From an uncultured Clostridia bacterium (GTDB lineage Bacteria > Bacillota > Clostridia > TANB77 > CAG-508), in contig CANQEX010000006.1 in NCBI GenBank assembly GCA_947596225.1, positions 1 through 40,758 of the forward strand: a stretch of DNA of 40,758 bases, in the 5' to 3' direction. Position numbers and translations under genes: made by a program. This document shows positions 28,557-38,294 of the stretch, piece by piece. Every line of letters begins with the position of its first letter. The first letter of the stretch is position 1. A model generated the notes under the pieces. That model saw only the letters and a list, made by a program, of their open reading frames with translations. It ran no database searches and was not told where the DNA came from.

Positions 28557-30242
28557 ATGAAAAAAAAGAAAATATTAGTAATAATTATAATTTTAATTAT
28601 TTTAATAACAGTTGGTGTATTTGCTTATATTTCTACAGATATATTAAAATCACCAAAAAAACTATTTAAAAAATATATATTTAATAATGTAACACAAGTT
28701 TCAGAATTTAATTTTAAACCATATGATGAAATTATAAATAAAATAAATAATCAACTAGCACAAATGCAAATTAATTTAGATTTAGATGATAGTACAAGAA
28801 TGAATACTACCATAAAACTTGATAAACCTAATCAAATTGGATCTACAGATATAAGTGTTATGCAAAATGAAAATAGTATATTTGATATTACAGCAACAGC
28901 AAATACAGATATTTTAGGTATTAAGATACCTGATTTAAGTAAAAAATATATATCCATAGAAAATAGAGATTTGAAAAAAGTTGCAAAAACACTTAATTTA
29001 AGCGAAGAAATAATAAATGAAATACCAGATTCAATACCTAAAATTAAATCTTTTTCTCAAGAAGAAAATAAAAAACTAAAAAAAGTTTTTGATAAAACTG
29101 TAAATAATATTTTTACTAAGATTAATAATAATAATTTTAGTGTTGAAAAGGGTGTAGCAATAGCTAGTAATCCTGAAAATGTAACTACTAACAAATATAC
29201 TTTAACAATAAATTCTCAACAGCTAAAAACTATATTAAAAGAAGCTATTGATGAGCTATATAACAACCAAGACTTTCAAAAAATATTAAGTGAAAGAATT
29301 GAAAAATCTTTACTTGAAAATTATAAAAATAAAATTACTGAATTAATTAATTCTATTGATGATAATGAATTGAAAATATCAGTTTATGAAAAAAATAGTA
29401 AAACATTAAAAACAGAAATAATTTATTCTGAAGAAAACATTTCATTTGAAATAAAAAATAATGAAAATAAATTATATATTAATGAAATAAATAACGAATA
29501 TTCTAGTAGTTTTATTATTTCTAATAAATTTGAAAACAATAAAGGTGAGCTTTCTTTGGAAAATTCAGTTAGATATAATGATGGAAGTATGGAATATTTA
29601 AATAATAATAATAATAACAATGTATCAATAATTTCAACTCAAAATGGTGATAATTTTACAATAAAATTTACAGATAAAAATAATGAAAATGCAAAAGAAG
29701 ATTTAGAAGTTGCAATAAAATTTCCACCTAGTCTAGATATAGAAAGAGTATCTTCTACTAATTCTTATATAATAAATGATTTTGTTGAAGAAGATTTTCA
29801 AGATTTAACTACAGAATTGATTAAAAATGCATTAGAAACTGCAGAAGAAAAACCTTATTCATTAATTGGCATTTTATCAGGATTTATTAATAATGGTGAA
29901 GATATAAATCTTTTTTCTGATGAAACAGAAACTAGTGATAATAACTTAGAAATTAAAGATAAAATTTCTGAAGAAGTTAATAAAGGTGTTAATAAATGTT
30001 TCACAAAATATAAAATGCAGTTAAATATAGATGAGAATGCGATTATAGATGATTTTTTAACAGTAGAAAATATACAAGATTATTGTGAATATAATCATAA
30101 ATTAGAGTTGGTAAGCGGAACTACATTAAAATGTACAGTAGATAATAATGATGAGTATTATATTGTATTAGACATTGATTTTGATAATTTAAATCTTAAT
30201 AATTTGGAAGTGTATACAGCAGAAGAATATGAAAATTTATAA
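28557..30242 (+). CDS. Single-TM extracytoplasmic protein of unknown function
   Basis: RBS ggagg at 28547 then ATG 28557 (MKKKKILVIIIILIILITVGVFAYIS); ORF-track start is an upstream TTG. Confidence 0.75.
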   Translation: MKKKKILVIIIILIILITVGVFAYISTDILKSPKKLFKKYIFNNVTQVSEFNFKPYDEIINKINNQLAQMQINLDLDDSTRMNTTIKLDKPNQIGSTDISVMQNENSIFDITATANTDILGIKIPDLSKKYISIENRDLKKVAKTLNLSEEIINEIPDSIPKIKSFSQEENKKLKKVFDKTVNNIFTKINNNNFSVEKGVAIASNPENVTTNKYTLTINSQQLKTILKEAIDELYNNQDFQKILSERIEKSLLENYKNKITELINSIDDNELKISVYEKNSKTLKTEIIYSEENISFEIKNNENKLYINEINNEYSSSFIISNKFENNKGELSLENSVRYNDGSMEYLNNNNNNNVSIISTQNGDNFTIKFTDKNNENAKEDLEVAIKFPPSLDIERVSSTNSYIINDFVEEDFQDLTTELIKNALETAEEKPYSLIGILSGFINNGEDINLFSDETETSDNNLEIKDKISEEVNKGVNKCFTKYKMQLNIDENAIIDDFLTVENIQDYCEYNHKLELVSGTTLKCTVDNNDEYYIVLDIDFDNLNLNNLEVYTAEEYENL

Positions 30243-30254
30243 TCAGAGGAAAGT

Positions 30255-30944
30255 ATGGAAAAAATAGTTAAAGAATTAATAAAACTAAAAGATGATAATT
30301 ATAAAAAATTTAATAAAAGTTTATGTCCAGATACTAAAAGAGAAATGTTAGGTATAAAAATACCAATTTTAAGAAAATTTGCTAAAGAGATTATAAAAAA
30401 TCCAGAATATAATTTTAAAGAATTTATAGAAGATGACAATTTGAAATATTTTGAAGAAGTTATATTACAGGGGCTAGTTATTGCATATAGTAAATTTGAT
30501 TTTGAAGAAAAATTAGAATATATAAAAAATTTCGTACCCAAAATTGATAGTTGGGAAATTTCAGATACTTTTGTTCCAACATTGAAAATAAAGTCAAATT
30601 ATTTAAGTGAATATTGGAATTTTATACAACAATATTTATATTCAAAAAATGAATTTGAAATTAGATTTGCACTCATTTCAATTTTAGATTATTTTTTAAT
30701 TGATGAATATATTGATAATGTTATTGAAATATTAAATAATATAAATCATGATGGATATTATGTAAAAATGGCTGTTGCATGGAATATTGCTGAAATTGCA
30801 GTTAAATTTAATGAGAAAGCAATGAATTTTTTGAAAAATAATAATTTAGATAAATTTACTTATAATAAAGCAATTCAAAAAATGATTGAATCATATAGAA
30901 TTGATGATAAACAAAAAAATATATTAAGAAAAATGAAAAAATAA
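30255..30944 (+). CDS. AlkD-like DNA alkylation repair HEAT-repeat protein
   Basis: GIKIPILRKFAKEI, YFEEVILQGLVIAY, NFVPKIDSWEISDTF. Confidence 0.88.
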   Translation: MEKIVKELIKLKDDNYKKFNKSLCPDTKREMLGIKIPILRKFAKEIIKNPEYNFKEFIEDDNLKYFEEVILQGLVIAYSKFDFEEKLEYIKNFVPKIDSWEISDTFVPTLKIKSNYLSEYWNFIQQYLYSKNEFEIRFALISILDYFLIDEYIDNVIEILNNINHDGYYVKMAVAWNIAEIAVKFNEKAMNFLKNNNLDKFTYNKAIQKMIESYRIDDKQKNILRKMKK

Positions 30945-30963
30945 ATATAAGAGGAGAAGTATT

Positions 30964-32010
30964 ATGTTAAAAAGTGTAGAATTATATATATTACTATTCT
31001 TTACTTATTCTTTTGCTGGTTGGCTTATGGAATCTATTGGAGGAATTTTTATTGTAAAAAAATTTGTAAACAGAGGCTTTTTAATTGGTCCATATTGTCC
31101 TGTATATGGAGTAGGTGTAGTAATAGTAACACTTTTACTAAAAAATTATATTAATGATGTTTTAGCTTTATTTGTTTTTGCTACACTTATTTGTGGTATG
31201 TTAGAGTATTTTACTAGTTATATCATGGAAAAATTATTTAATGCTAGATGGTGGGATTATCATAATAAAAAATTTAATATAAATGGAAGAATATGTTTAG
31301 AAACACTCATTCCATTTGGTATTGCAGCAACAGTTATTCTTTCATATATAAATCCTTTTCTATTTAAAATTTATGGAAATTTATCTGATTTAATTCTCAA
31401 CATAATTGTAGGAGTATTATCTTGCATTTTTATTGTTGATTTAATTATTTCTTTTATAATTATATCTAGTTTCAAAAATCAAATTTATGCAAATAAAGAC
31501 AATACTGAGGAAATTGTAAATTTAGTAAAAGATAAAACAGAAGATGTTTTAATGCAGGCAGAATCAGATATTAAATTATTTAGTAGGAAATTAAAAATTA
31601 AAAAAATTAAATTTCAAAGAAAAGTTAGATATACAAGGAAAAAATTGTCTGGAGCCGTATATGTTAGTTCAAAAGCATTAGCAGATAACTTGAATAATAA
31701 AAGAATGGAATTTATAAATAAAATAGAGCACGGAAAAGAAAGAATAGATAATCAAATTAAAATTAAAAGAGCTGAATTTGAGATGAAGCAAAAAGAAAAA
31801 AAGGAAATAATATCTACAGCTTATGAAAAGAGAAAAAATCAAATTCAGAATTTTCAAAAAGAGTCTAAAGAAAAAATTAATAGTAAAATTCTTGATTTAG
31901 ATGAATTTAACAAAAAAATTATAGATGAATTTAGAAAAAAATCTTATTTAGCTAAAAGATTAATGAATGCTTTCCCATCATTAAAAATAAATAAAAATAA
32001 GAAAGAATAA
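30964..32010 (+). CDS. Putative ABC-transporter type IV (CmpB-like) membrane protein with long charged coiled C-terminus
   Basis: YSFAGWLMESIGGIFIVKKFVNRGFLIGPYCPVYGVG, LEYFTSYIMEKLFNARWWDY. Confidence 0.8.
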   Translation: MLKSVELYILLFFTYSFAGWLMESIGGIFIVKKFVNRGFLIGPYCPVYGVGVVIVTLLLKNYINDVLALFVFATLICGMLEYFTSYIMEKLFNARWWDYHNKKFNINGRICLETLIPFGIAATVILSYINPFLFKIYGNLSDLILNIIVGVLSCIFIVDLIISFIIISSFKNQIYANKDNTEEIVNLVKDKTEDVLMQAESDIKLFSRKLKIKKIKFQRKVRYTRKKLSGAVYVSSKALADNLNNKRMEFINKIEHGKERIDNQIKIKRAEFEMKQKEKKEIISTAYEKRKNQIQNFQKESKEKINSKILDLDEFNKKIIDEFRKKSYLAKRLMNAFPSLKINKNKKE

Positions 32011-32078
32011 TTAAAACCTTGAAAACACCTATAATATGTGCTATTATAGTAATTAATTCTATTATAAAGGAGATTTTT

Positions 32079-32528
32079 ATGGAAAATGTAGCAGATGAAA
32101 AGTATATAAGCTTAATTTGTAATGGCGAATTTAATGCTATTCCTGATTTTAAAATAGGTGAGTTATTTGAATCTTTTTTCGATAATATAAATTACAATGT
32201 CATTAAAGAAGAAAATAAAGTATATGTAGATTTTACTGGTGAGGCTATGTGTGATGATTCTCCATGTACTATATTAATACGTTTTGAGGTAGATAATAAT
32301 ATTGAAGAGTTTGAGATTATTCAAATAAAAGTTAATGATGAAATTTTAAATGAAACAGAAACATTAGATCTATTAGAAGATATTGCTTATGTTGGTGGAG
32401 CAGTTTTAGAGGAAGATGATTATTGTTTGAATTGTGATGAGATTAATTGTGAAAATTGTACATTTCAAGAAGATGATGAAGAAGATTTTTTAGATGATGA
32501 TGATGACGACGATAATGATGATAAATAA
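32079..32528 (+). CDS. Acidic hypothetical protein with Cys cluster and poly-Asp tail
   Basis: RBS aaggag then ATG 32079 (MENVADEKYISLI); ends CLNCDEINCENCTFQEDDEEDFLDDDDDDDNDDK. Confidence 0.7.
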   Translation: MENVADEKYISLICNGEFNAIPDFKIGELFESFFDNINYNVIKEENKVYVDFTGEAMCDDSPCTILIRFEVDNNIEEFEIIQIKVNDEILNETETLDLLEDIAYVGGAVLEEDDYCLNCDEINCENCTFQEDDEEDFLDDDDDDDNDDK

Positions 32529-32601
32529 ATTTTAATAAAAATATTTTTCTTGCTCACATAATATGTTAAAAATTAATATTATATAAAAAAGGAGGAGGAA
32601 A

Positions 32602-32757
32602 ATGTTTTTTTGTAAGTTTAAAAAGGTTATAGCAGGAATTTTAATTGGATTTGGAATTGGAATATTATTAGTATTATTTCTTCCTCCAGTTGCCTGGATA
32701 TGCATAATGGGAATAGGAATGTTTGTAGGAGGCATTAAATTTTTACTAGGTAAATAG
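32602..32757 (+). CDS. Small (51 aa) membrane protein upstream of spoVM
   Basis: RBS ggaggagg; MFFCKFKKVIAGILIGFGIGILLVLFLPPVAWICIMGIGMFVGGIKFLLGK; not in ORF track. Confidence 0.75.
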   Translation: MFFCKFKKVIAGILIGFGIGILLVLFLPPVAWICIMGIGMFVGGIKFLLGK

Positions 32758-32766
32758 GAGGAATGT

Positions 32767-32844
32767 ATGACAATTGTAGTAAAAAAGGTACCTAAATTTT
32801 TAAGAGGATTTGTTAAATTTATTTTTGGAATAAAATCTACATAA
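32767..32844 (+). CDS. spoVM: Stage V sporulation protein SpoVM (25 aa)
   Basis: MTIVVKKVPKFLRGFVKFIFGIKST aligns with recalled B. subtilis SpoVM MKFYTIKLPKFLGGIVRAMLGSFRKD (PKFL-G-V---G); AGGAGG RBS; adjacent to rpmB. Confidence 0.85.
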   Translation: MTIVVKKVPKFLRGFVKFIFGIKST

Positions 32845-32874
32845 ATTTTTATTAATTTAGGTAAATAAGGCAAA

Positions 32875-32907
32875 AAAATAACTGTTAAGTTTCTTAACAG
32901 TTATTTT
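32875..32907. terminator. Bidirectional terminator between spoVM and rpmB
   Basis: AAAATAACTGTTAAG-TTT-CTTAACAGTTATTTTT. Confidence 0.85.
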
Positions 32908-32915
32908 TATATATT

Positions 32916-33116
32916 TTAAACAGCTCTTTTAACTTTTCCAGCACGTAAGCATTTAGCACATACACAAACTCTTTTAACTTCTCCATCAACTATTGCTTTA
33001 ACTGTTCTTAAATTAGGTTTTACAGTTCTTGTAGTTCTTTTGCTAATATGTGAACGTGTTATACTAAGTTGTTTTCCAAAACTAGTTTCTTTTCCACAAA
33101 ATGCACATTTTGCCAT
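32916..33116 (-). CDS. rpmB: 50S ribosomal protein L28 (zinc-binding form)
   Basis: MAKCAFCGKETSFGKQLSITRSHISKRTTRTVKPNLRTVKAIVDGEVKRVCVCAKCLRAGKVKRAV; RBS GGAGG; ORF-track start 33188 is too far upstream. Confidence 0.96.
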   Translation of the reverse strand: MAKCAFCGKETSFGKQLSITRSHISKRTTRTVKPNLRTVKAIVDGEVKRVCVCAKCLRAGKVKRAV

Positions 33117-33288
33117 ATCTAAAGCACCTCCATTAATTTTAATAAACTGACTATTTATTAGTCTAACATAATTTTTTAAAAAAAACAAGTATTTTGATTA
33201 AAAATATTAAAAAAATTTAATTAATTATTAAAGTGTTTTAAAAGCCTTAAAATCCTTACAAATACTTATAATGTTTAAGGGAAGGATA

Positions 33289-33316
33289 TTGACAAATTCT
33301 GAAAATGTAGTATAAT
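33289..33316 (+). promoter_or_regulatory. SigA-type promoter
   Basis: TTGACA-16 nt-TATAAT. Confidence 0.7.
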
Positions 33317-33353
33317 ATTAATCAATAACGATTATTTTTGGAGGTAGAAAATA

Positions 33354-33752
33354 ATGTTAGCTAAATCATGGAAAAAAATATTATTAGCAGTATGTATTAT
33401 AGCTTGTATATTTAATTTAACATCAAAGTTAGTAAACCGTCATTCATTAAAAGAAAATCTTCAAAGTGCAAATGATGGAGAAACAGTATTTGATATATTT
33501 AAAAAACATGATATTAAAGTAGAAGAAACCTCTGCTGATTCAAATCAATCCAATACAGAAGAAAATATTAAAGAGATAAATAGTGATAATCAAGAAAAAA
33601 AATCTGTAGAAACTGATGATAAAGAATCTAACGATAGAGTAGTTGATGACAAAGAAAGTGATGACAAAATGGTTAATGATGAAGAAAATATTGAAACAGA
33701 TAATACCAAAGATGGTTCATTTAAATTTAAAGATTATACAATAATATTTTAA
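33354..33752 (+). CDS. Small membrane-anchored acidic hypothetical protein
   Basis: RBS ggagg; N-terminal TM KKILLAVCIIACIFNLT, then D/E/N-rich tail with DDKES repeats. Confidence 0.65.
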   Translation: MLAKSWKKILLAVCIIACIFNLTSKLVNRHSLKENLQSANDGETVFDIFKKHDIKVEETSADSNQSNTEENIKEINSDNQEKKSVETDDKESNDRVVDDKESDDKMVNDEENIETDNTKDGSFKFKDYTIIF

Positions 33753-33828
33753 AAATACTTGAAATAAAAAAAATAATATGTTATTATATAAAAGATTGTT
33801 TAAAAAATGTAAGAAAGAGGTGAATTAC

Positions 33829-34029
33829 ATGAGAGCAGAAATACATCCAAAGTATATGGCTTCTAAAATAATATGTGCATGTGGTAATGTAATAGAAACA
33901 AATTCAACAAAACCAGAAATAAAAGTTGACGTTTGTTCTAAATGTCATCCATTTTGGACAGGAAGCTTAAAACAAAATACTACAGGTGGTAGAGCAGATA
34001 GATTTAAAAAGAAATATGGTCTTGCTTAA
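33829..34029 (+). CDS. rpmE: 50S ribosomal protein L31 (zinc-binding form)
   Basis: [49 protein letters not shown]...[16 protein letters not shown] aagaggtg. Confidence 0.97.
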   Translation: MRAEIHPKYMASKIICACGNVIETNSTKPEIKVDVCSKCHPFWTGSLKQNTTGGRADRFKKKYGLA

Positions 34030-34063
34030 AATAGTAGTAAATTATATAAATTATTGCGCAATA

Positions 34064-34090
34064 AAATTCTAGATTATCTAGAATTTTTTT
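34064..34090 (+). terminator. Rho-independent terminator after rpmE
   Basis: AAATTCTAGATTATCTAGAATTTTTTT. Confidence 0.85.
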
Positions 34091-34101
34091 ATTTAATACA
34101 T

Positions 34102-34126
34102 AAAAAGGGCTTTTAGCCCTTTTTTA
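34102..34126. terminator. Second, bidirectional hairpin terminator
   Basis: AAAAAGGGC-TTTTA-GCCCTTTTTT. Confidence 0.8.
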
Positions 34127-35332
34127 TCTTAATAAATTAAGCCATTTTAAAGTAATATATTCAAAAATATTAAAAAAAGATTTTTTACTAACTGAAGAAT
34201 CTGATATTAAGTTAACAGATGAAACCAAATTATTATCAATATAATAATTTATAGAACCTAAAATATCTCCTTTATTTATAGGAGCACTTATGTTATCGTT
34301 TAATAATAGTTCTTCTCTTATATCCTGAGAATTACCTTTTTTTACTAAAGCTCCTGTATCTTTTTCATAAACAAGATTAATATTATCTACTGTTCCTTTA
34401 TTAACTTTTACATTTTGAAATAAAGCATCTTTTGTTGAAGTGCTTTTAAATTCATATGTACTAAAACCATAATCCAGTAAAAGTTTTGCTTCTGAAAAAC
34501 GAATTTTTGGTGTTGGTGCTCTTAATATAACAGCAATTAAAGAAAAATTATTTCTTGTTGCACTAGCAGATAAATTATATAAAGCTAAACTTGTTGAACC
34601 AGTTTTTAAACCTGTTGCTCCATCATATGTACGAATTAATTTATTAGTATTAACTAATTCTGATTGACCATCACGCAAAGAATCCATCCATATTGTAGTA
34701 TAATTGGTAATATTTGGGTGATTTTGTAATAATTCTTTAGACATCAAACTAATATCATAAGCAGAAGTAAAATGTCCATCTTCGTCAATTCCATGACAAT
34801 TCTTAAAACAAGTATCATTCATACCAAGTTGTTTTGCACGTTCATTCATTTTTTGAACAAATAGTTCTTCACTACCTGCTAAATATTCTGCCATTGCTAC
34901 AGTACAGTCATTAGCACTTACTACACAAATTGCTTTAAGCATTTCATCAACAGATAAATTTTCAGTTTCATTTAACCATATTTGAGATCCACCCATAGAA
35001 GATGCGTTTTCACTACAAGGTATTTGAGTATCTAAAGAAATATCACCTCTATCTAGTGCTTCCATTATTAAAAGAATAGACATTATTTTTGTGACACTAG
35101 CAGGTCTGAGTTGTTTATGTGAATCTTTTTCATAAAGAATTTCGCCTGTTGTCTGTTCAATTAGAATAGCACTTTCAGATTCCAAATTTAAAATATCTTC
35201 ATTAGTATCTGCATTAACTTGAGTTGTTTCAATTTCTTCAGACCATATAGGATAAGTAGTAAATATTGCTAATGAGTATGTATTAAAAAAAAATAAAAAT
35301 AAAATTAAAAATGTTATAATCTTTCTTTTCAT
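34124..35332 (-). CDS. D-alanyl-D-alanine carboxypeptidase (S11, DacF-like)
   Basis: LRPASVTKIMSILLIMEAL (SxxK), VVSANDCTVAMAEYLAGS (SxN), GATGLKTGSTSLA (KTG); MKRKIITFLILFLFFF signal peptide. Confidence 0.93.
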   Translation of the reverse strand: MKRKIITFLILFLFFFNTYSLAIFTTYPIWSEEIETTQVNADTNEDILNLESESAILIEQTTGEILYEKDSHKQLRPASVTKIMSILLIMEALDRGDISLDTQIPCSENASSMGGSQIWLNETENLSVDEMLKAICVVSANDCTVAMAEYLAGSEELFVQKMNERAKQLGMNDTCFKNCHGIDEDGHFTSAYDISLMSKELLQNHPNITNYTTIWMDSLRDGQSELVNTNKLIRTYDGATGLKTGSTSLALYNLSASATRNNFSLIAVILRAPTPKIRFSEAKLLLDYGFSTYEFKSTSTKDALFQNVKVNKGTVDNINLVYEKDTGALVKKGNSQDIREELLLNDNISAPINKGDILGSINYYIDNNLVSSVNLISDSSVSKKSFFNIFEYITLKWLNLLR

Positions 35333-35539
35333 AATATCCTCCAATTTTTTTATTAATAAAATTTTATGCAAAATGAAATATTTATATGAAAATATTTTAT
35401 TTTTATAATTTTACTATGTACAAAATATAAATTTATGTGATATATTATTATAAGAAAATAATTTTTGTGTTAAAACATTATTATCCATAAAAAAACGGAT
35501 AAAATATTAGATGAATTAAAAAATCAGGGGGATATAGAA

Positions 35540-36688
35540 ATGGAATCAAAAGTAAAAAAAGTTGCAATATTAACAAATGGCGGAGACGCTCCAGGATTAA
35601 ATGCTGTTATTAGAGCAATAGTTAAAACAGGTAAAACATACGGAATTGAATGTTATGGATTTATCGAAGGTTATAAGGGACTTTTAGAAAATAACTATGT
35701 AAAATTAGATTTACAAGGAAATGCATCTGGTTTATTAACAAGAGGTGGAACAATAATAGGAACTTCAAATAGTACAAATGTTTTTAATTATAAAGTTGTT
35801 AATGAAGATGGAACAGTTGAGTATAAAGATTTATCTGATCAATGTGTTCAAAATATAAAAAATGATGGATTTGATTGTATTTTTACATTAGGTGGAGATG
35901 GTACTCAAAAATCAAGTAGAGATTTTTCATTAAAAGGTGTAAATTGTATAGGAGTTCCTAAAACAATAGATAATGATGTGGCTCACACAGACATGACTTT
36001 TGGATATAATACAGCCGTATCAGTTGCTGTAGAAGCATTAGATAGACTTCATACAACAGCAGAAGCTCATCATAGATTAATGATATTAGAAGTAATGGGA
36101 AGATATGCAGGATGGCTTGCGTTAGAATCAGCAATAGCTGGAGGAGCAGATGTAGCTTTAATACCAGAAATACCTTATGACATAAACAAAGTAGTAGAAA
36201 AAATAAATGAGAGAAAAGCCAGTGGAAAAGAATTTACTATAATTGTTACTTCAGAAGGTGCTATGCCTAAAGATGGAACTATAACAGTAAAGAAAACTTT
36301 AGATGACGGAGCAGGATTAGATAATATTAGATTAGGTGGTGTTGGTGAAAAATTAACAAATGAACTTGAAGAATTAACTGGAATGGTTGCAAGAAATACT
36401 GTTTTAGGTTATGTTCAAAGAGGTGGAACACCATCAGCATTTGATAGAATTCTTTCTACTAAATATGGTTGTACAGCTATGAAATTAGCTATAGATGGAA
36501 TATTTAATGTTTTAGTAACTTATAATAATGGTCAAATGGGATATGTTTCTTTAGAAGATGTAGTTGGAAACAATAAAGTTGTAGGTGCAGCTTCTGGTAA
36601 TACAAAAGAAAGTAATATAAGAAAAATAAAAATGGATGATGATTTAATAAAAATAGCAAGAGATATTGGTATTTGTTTAGGAGATTAA
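35540..36688 (+). CDS. pfkA: 6-phosphofructokinase
   Basis: ILTNGGDAPGLNAVIRAIV, TLGGDGTQKSSRDF, GVPKTIDNDVAHTDMTFGYNTA, MGRYAGWLAL. Confidence 0.94.
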   Translation: MESKVKKVAILTNGGDAPGLNAVIRAIVKTGKTYGIECYGFIEGYKGLLENNYVKLDLQGNASGLLTRGGTIIGTSNSTNVFNYKVVNEDGTVEYKDLSDQCVQNIKNDGFDCIFTLGGDGTQKSSRDFSLKGVNCIGVPKTIDNDVAHTDMTFGYNTAVSVAVEALDRLHTTAEAHHRLMILEVMGRYAGWLALESAIAGGADVALIPEIPYDINKVVEKINERKASGKEFTIIVTSEGAMPKDGTITVKKTLDDGAGLDNIRLGGVGEKLTNELEELTGMVARNTVLGYVQRGGTPSAFDRILSTKYGCTAMKLAIDGIFNVLVTYNNGQMGYVSLEDVVGNNKVVGAASGNTKESNIRKIKMDDDLIKIARDIGICLGD

Positions 36689-36690
36689 TA

Positions 36691-36718
36691 AAAAGTAGGC
36701 AATTTTGCCTACTTTTTT
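36691..36718 (+). terminator. Rho-independent terminator after pfk
   Basis: AAAAGTAGGC-AATTTT-GCCTACTTTTTT. Confidence 0.88.
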
Positions 36719-36811
36719 AGTTTTTTCATGAAATAAACTTGATTTTTATTTTCTTTGTGGTATAATATAAAAGCTATTTATTTTAAATAGGCAGAAAATG
36801 GAGGAAATAAA

Positions 36812-38164
36812 ATGAGTGTAAAAGTAGAAAAGACAGAAAATAAAAATGAAGTAAAATTAGAATTTACAGTAGAATCAAATATTTTTGACGAAGGAATAAA
36901 AAAAGTATTTAATAAAAATGCAAAATATTTTAATATACCAGGTTTTAGAAAAGGAAAAGCTCCAATAAATATAGTTGAAAGATATTATGGTAGTGAGATT
37001 TTTTATGAAGATACATTTAATGAAATTGTTCCATCTATATATGATGAAGCAATAAAAGAAAAAAAATTAGATGTTGTAAGTAAGCCTCAAATAGATATAG
37101 TTCAAATGGAAAAAGGAAAAGATTTAATTTTTACAGCTATTGTATCAACAAAACCTGAAATGAAATTAGGTAAATATAAAGGAATTACTTTAGAAAAAAT
37201 AGAATACAAAGTAACAAATAAAGACATAGAAAATGAGTTAAACTCTATGGCTGAACGTAATAGTAGAATAGTTAGTATTACAGATAAAGCTATAGAAAAA
37301 GGTAATATAGCAGTTATAGATTTTGTAGGAACAGTTGACGGGGTTGAATTTGAAGGTGGAAAAGCAGAAAATCATGAATTAGAATTAGGAAGCAATACAT
37401 TTATACCTGGTTTTGAAGATCAAGTTGTTGGTATGAAAATAGATGAAGTAAAAGATATTAATGTAAAGTTTCCAGATGACTATTTCTCAAAAGAATTAGC
37501 TGGAAAAGATGCTGTATTTAAAGTAACTCTTCATGAAATAAAGAAAAAAGAATTACCTAAAATAGATGATGAATTTGCTAAGGATGTTAGTGAATTTGAT
37601 ACATTAAAAGAATTAAAAGAAGATATAAAAACTAAAAAAGAAAAACAAAATGAAGATAAAGCAAAATCTGAATTAGAAGAAAAAGCATTAAAAACAATTT
37701 TAGATAATTCAGAAGTTGATATTCCTGGACCTATGGTTGAACTTGAAATTGATAATATGCAAGAGGATATGAATAGAAGACTTTCATATCAAGGAATAAA
37801 CTTAGAACAATATTTAAATATGATAGGAAAAACATTAACTGATTTTAGAAAAGAAAACGAAGAACCAGCAAAAGATTCTATCAAATATAGATTATTATTA
37901 GAAGCGATATGTAATGATGCTAAAATAGAAGCAAAAGAAGAAGATATTTCAGCTAAAATTACAGAGCTTGCAACAGCTTATGGTAAAAAAGAAGAAGAAT
38001 TAAAACAAAATAATGATTTAATTGAAAGAATTAAAGAAGCAGTAAAATCTGAAATGGCTATTAAATTAGTAATTGATAATGCTAAAATTGTTGATAAAAA
38101 ACCAGAAGCAAAGGAAAATAAAGAAACCAAAAAAGAAACTACAAAAAAATCTGCAAAAAAATAA
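36812..38164 (+). CDS. tig: Trigger factor
   Basis: FNIPGFRKGKAPINIVERYYG, GNIAVIDFVGTVDGVEFEGGKAENHELELGSNTFIPGFEDQVVGM (FKBP domain). Confidence 0.97.
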   Translation: MSVKVEKTENKNEVKLEFTVESNIFDEGIKKVFNKNAKYFNIPGFRKGKAPINIVERYYGSEIFYEDTFNEIVPSIYDEAIKEKKLDVVSKPQIDIVQMEKGKDLIFTAIVSTKPEMKLGKYKGITLEKIEYKVTNKDIENELNSMAERNSRIVSITDKAIEKGNIAVIDFVGTVDGVEFEGGKAENHELELGSNTFIPGFEDQVVGMKIDEVKDINVKFPDDYFSKELAGKDAVFKVTLHEIKKKELPKIDDEFAKDVSEFDTLKELKEDIKTKKEKQNEDKAKSELEEKALKTILDNSEVDIPGPMVELEIDNMQEDMNRRLSYQGINLEQYLNMIGKTLTDFRKENEEPAKDSIKYRLLLEAICNDAKIEAKEEDISAKITELATAYGKKEEELKQNNDLIERIKEAVKSEMAIKLVIDNAKIVDKKPEAKENKETKKETTKKSAKK

Positions 38165-38170
38165 TAAGTT

Positions 38171-38195
38171 AAAAGGGACTTTATAGTCCCTTTTT
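38171..38195 (+). terminator. Rho-independent terminator after tig
   Basis: AAAAGGGACT-TTAT-AGTCCCTTTTT. Confidence 0.88.
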
Positions 38196-38294
38196 GTTAC
38201 ATTTATATTACACATCACTAAAAGAAATTTACTTTTTTTAAGATACACTATATAATATTTTTAGAATTTAAATTTAATGTGAAAGGCGATAAAA

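Noticed and set aside
32532-32873. 113 aa minus-strand ORF
   Set aside because: Antisense to spoVM and the 51 aa peptide, which have good RBSs; covers a terminator region
35484-35505. Possible hairpin TTATCC...GGATAA upstream of pfk
   Set aside because: Stem of about 6 AT-rich bp with A-rich loop; too weak to claim as regulatory without comparative data
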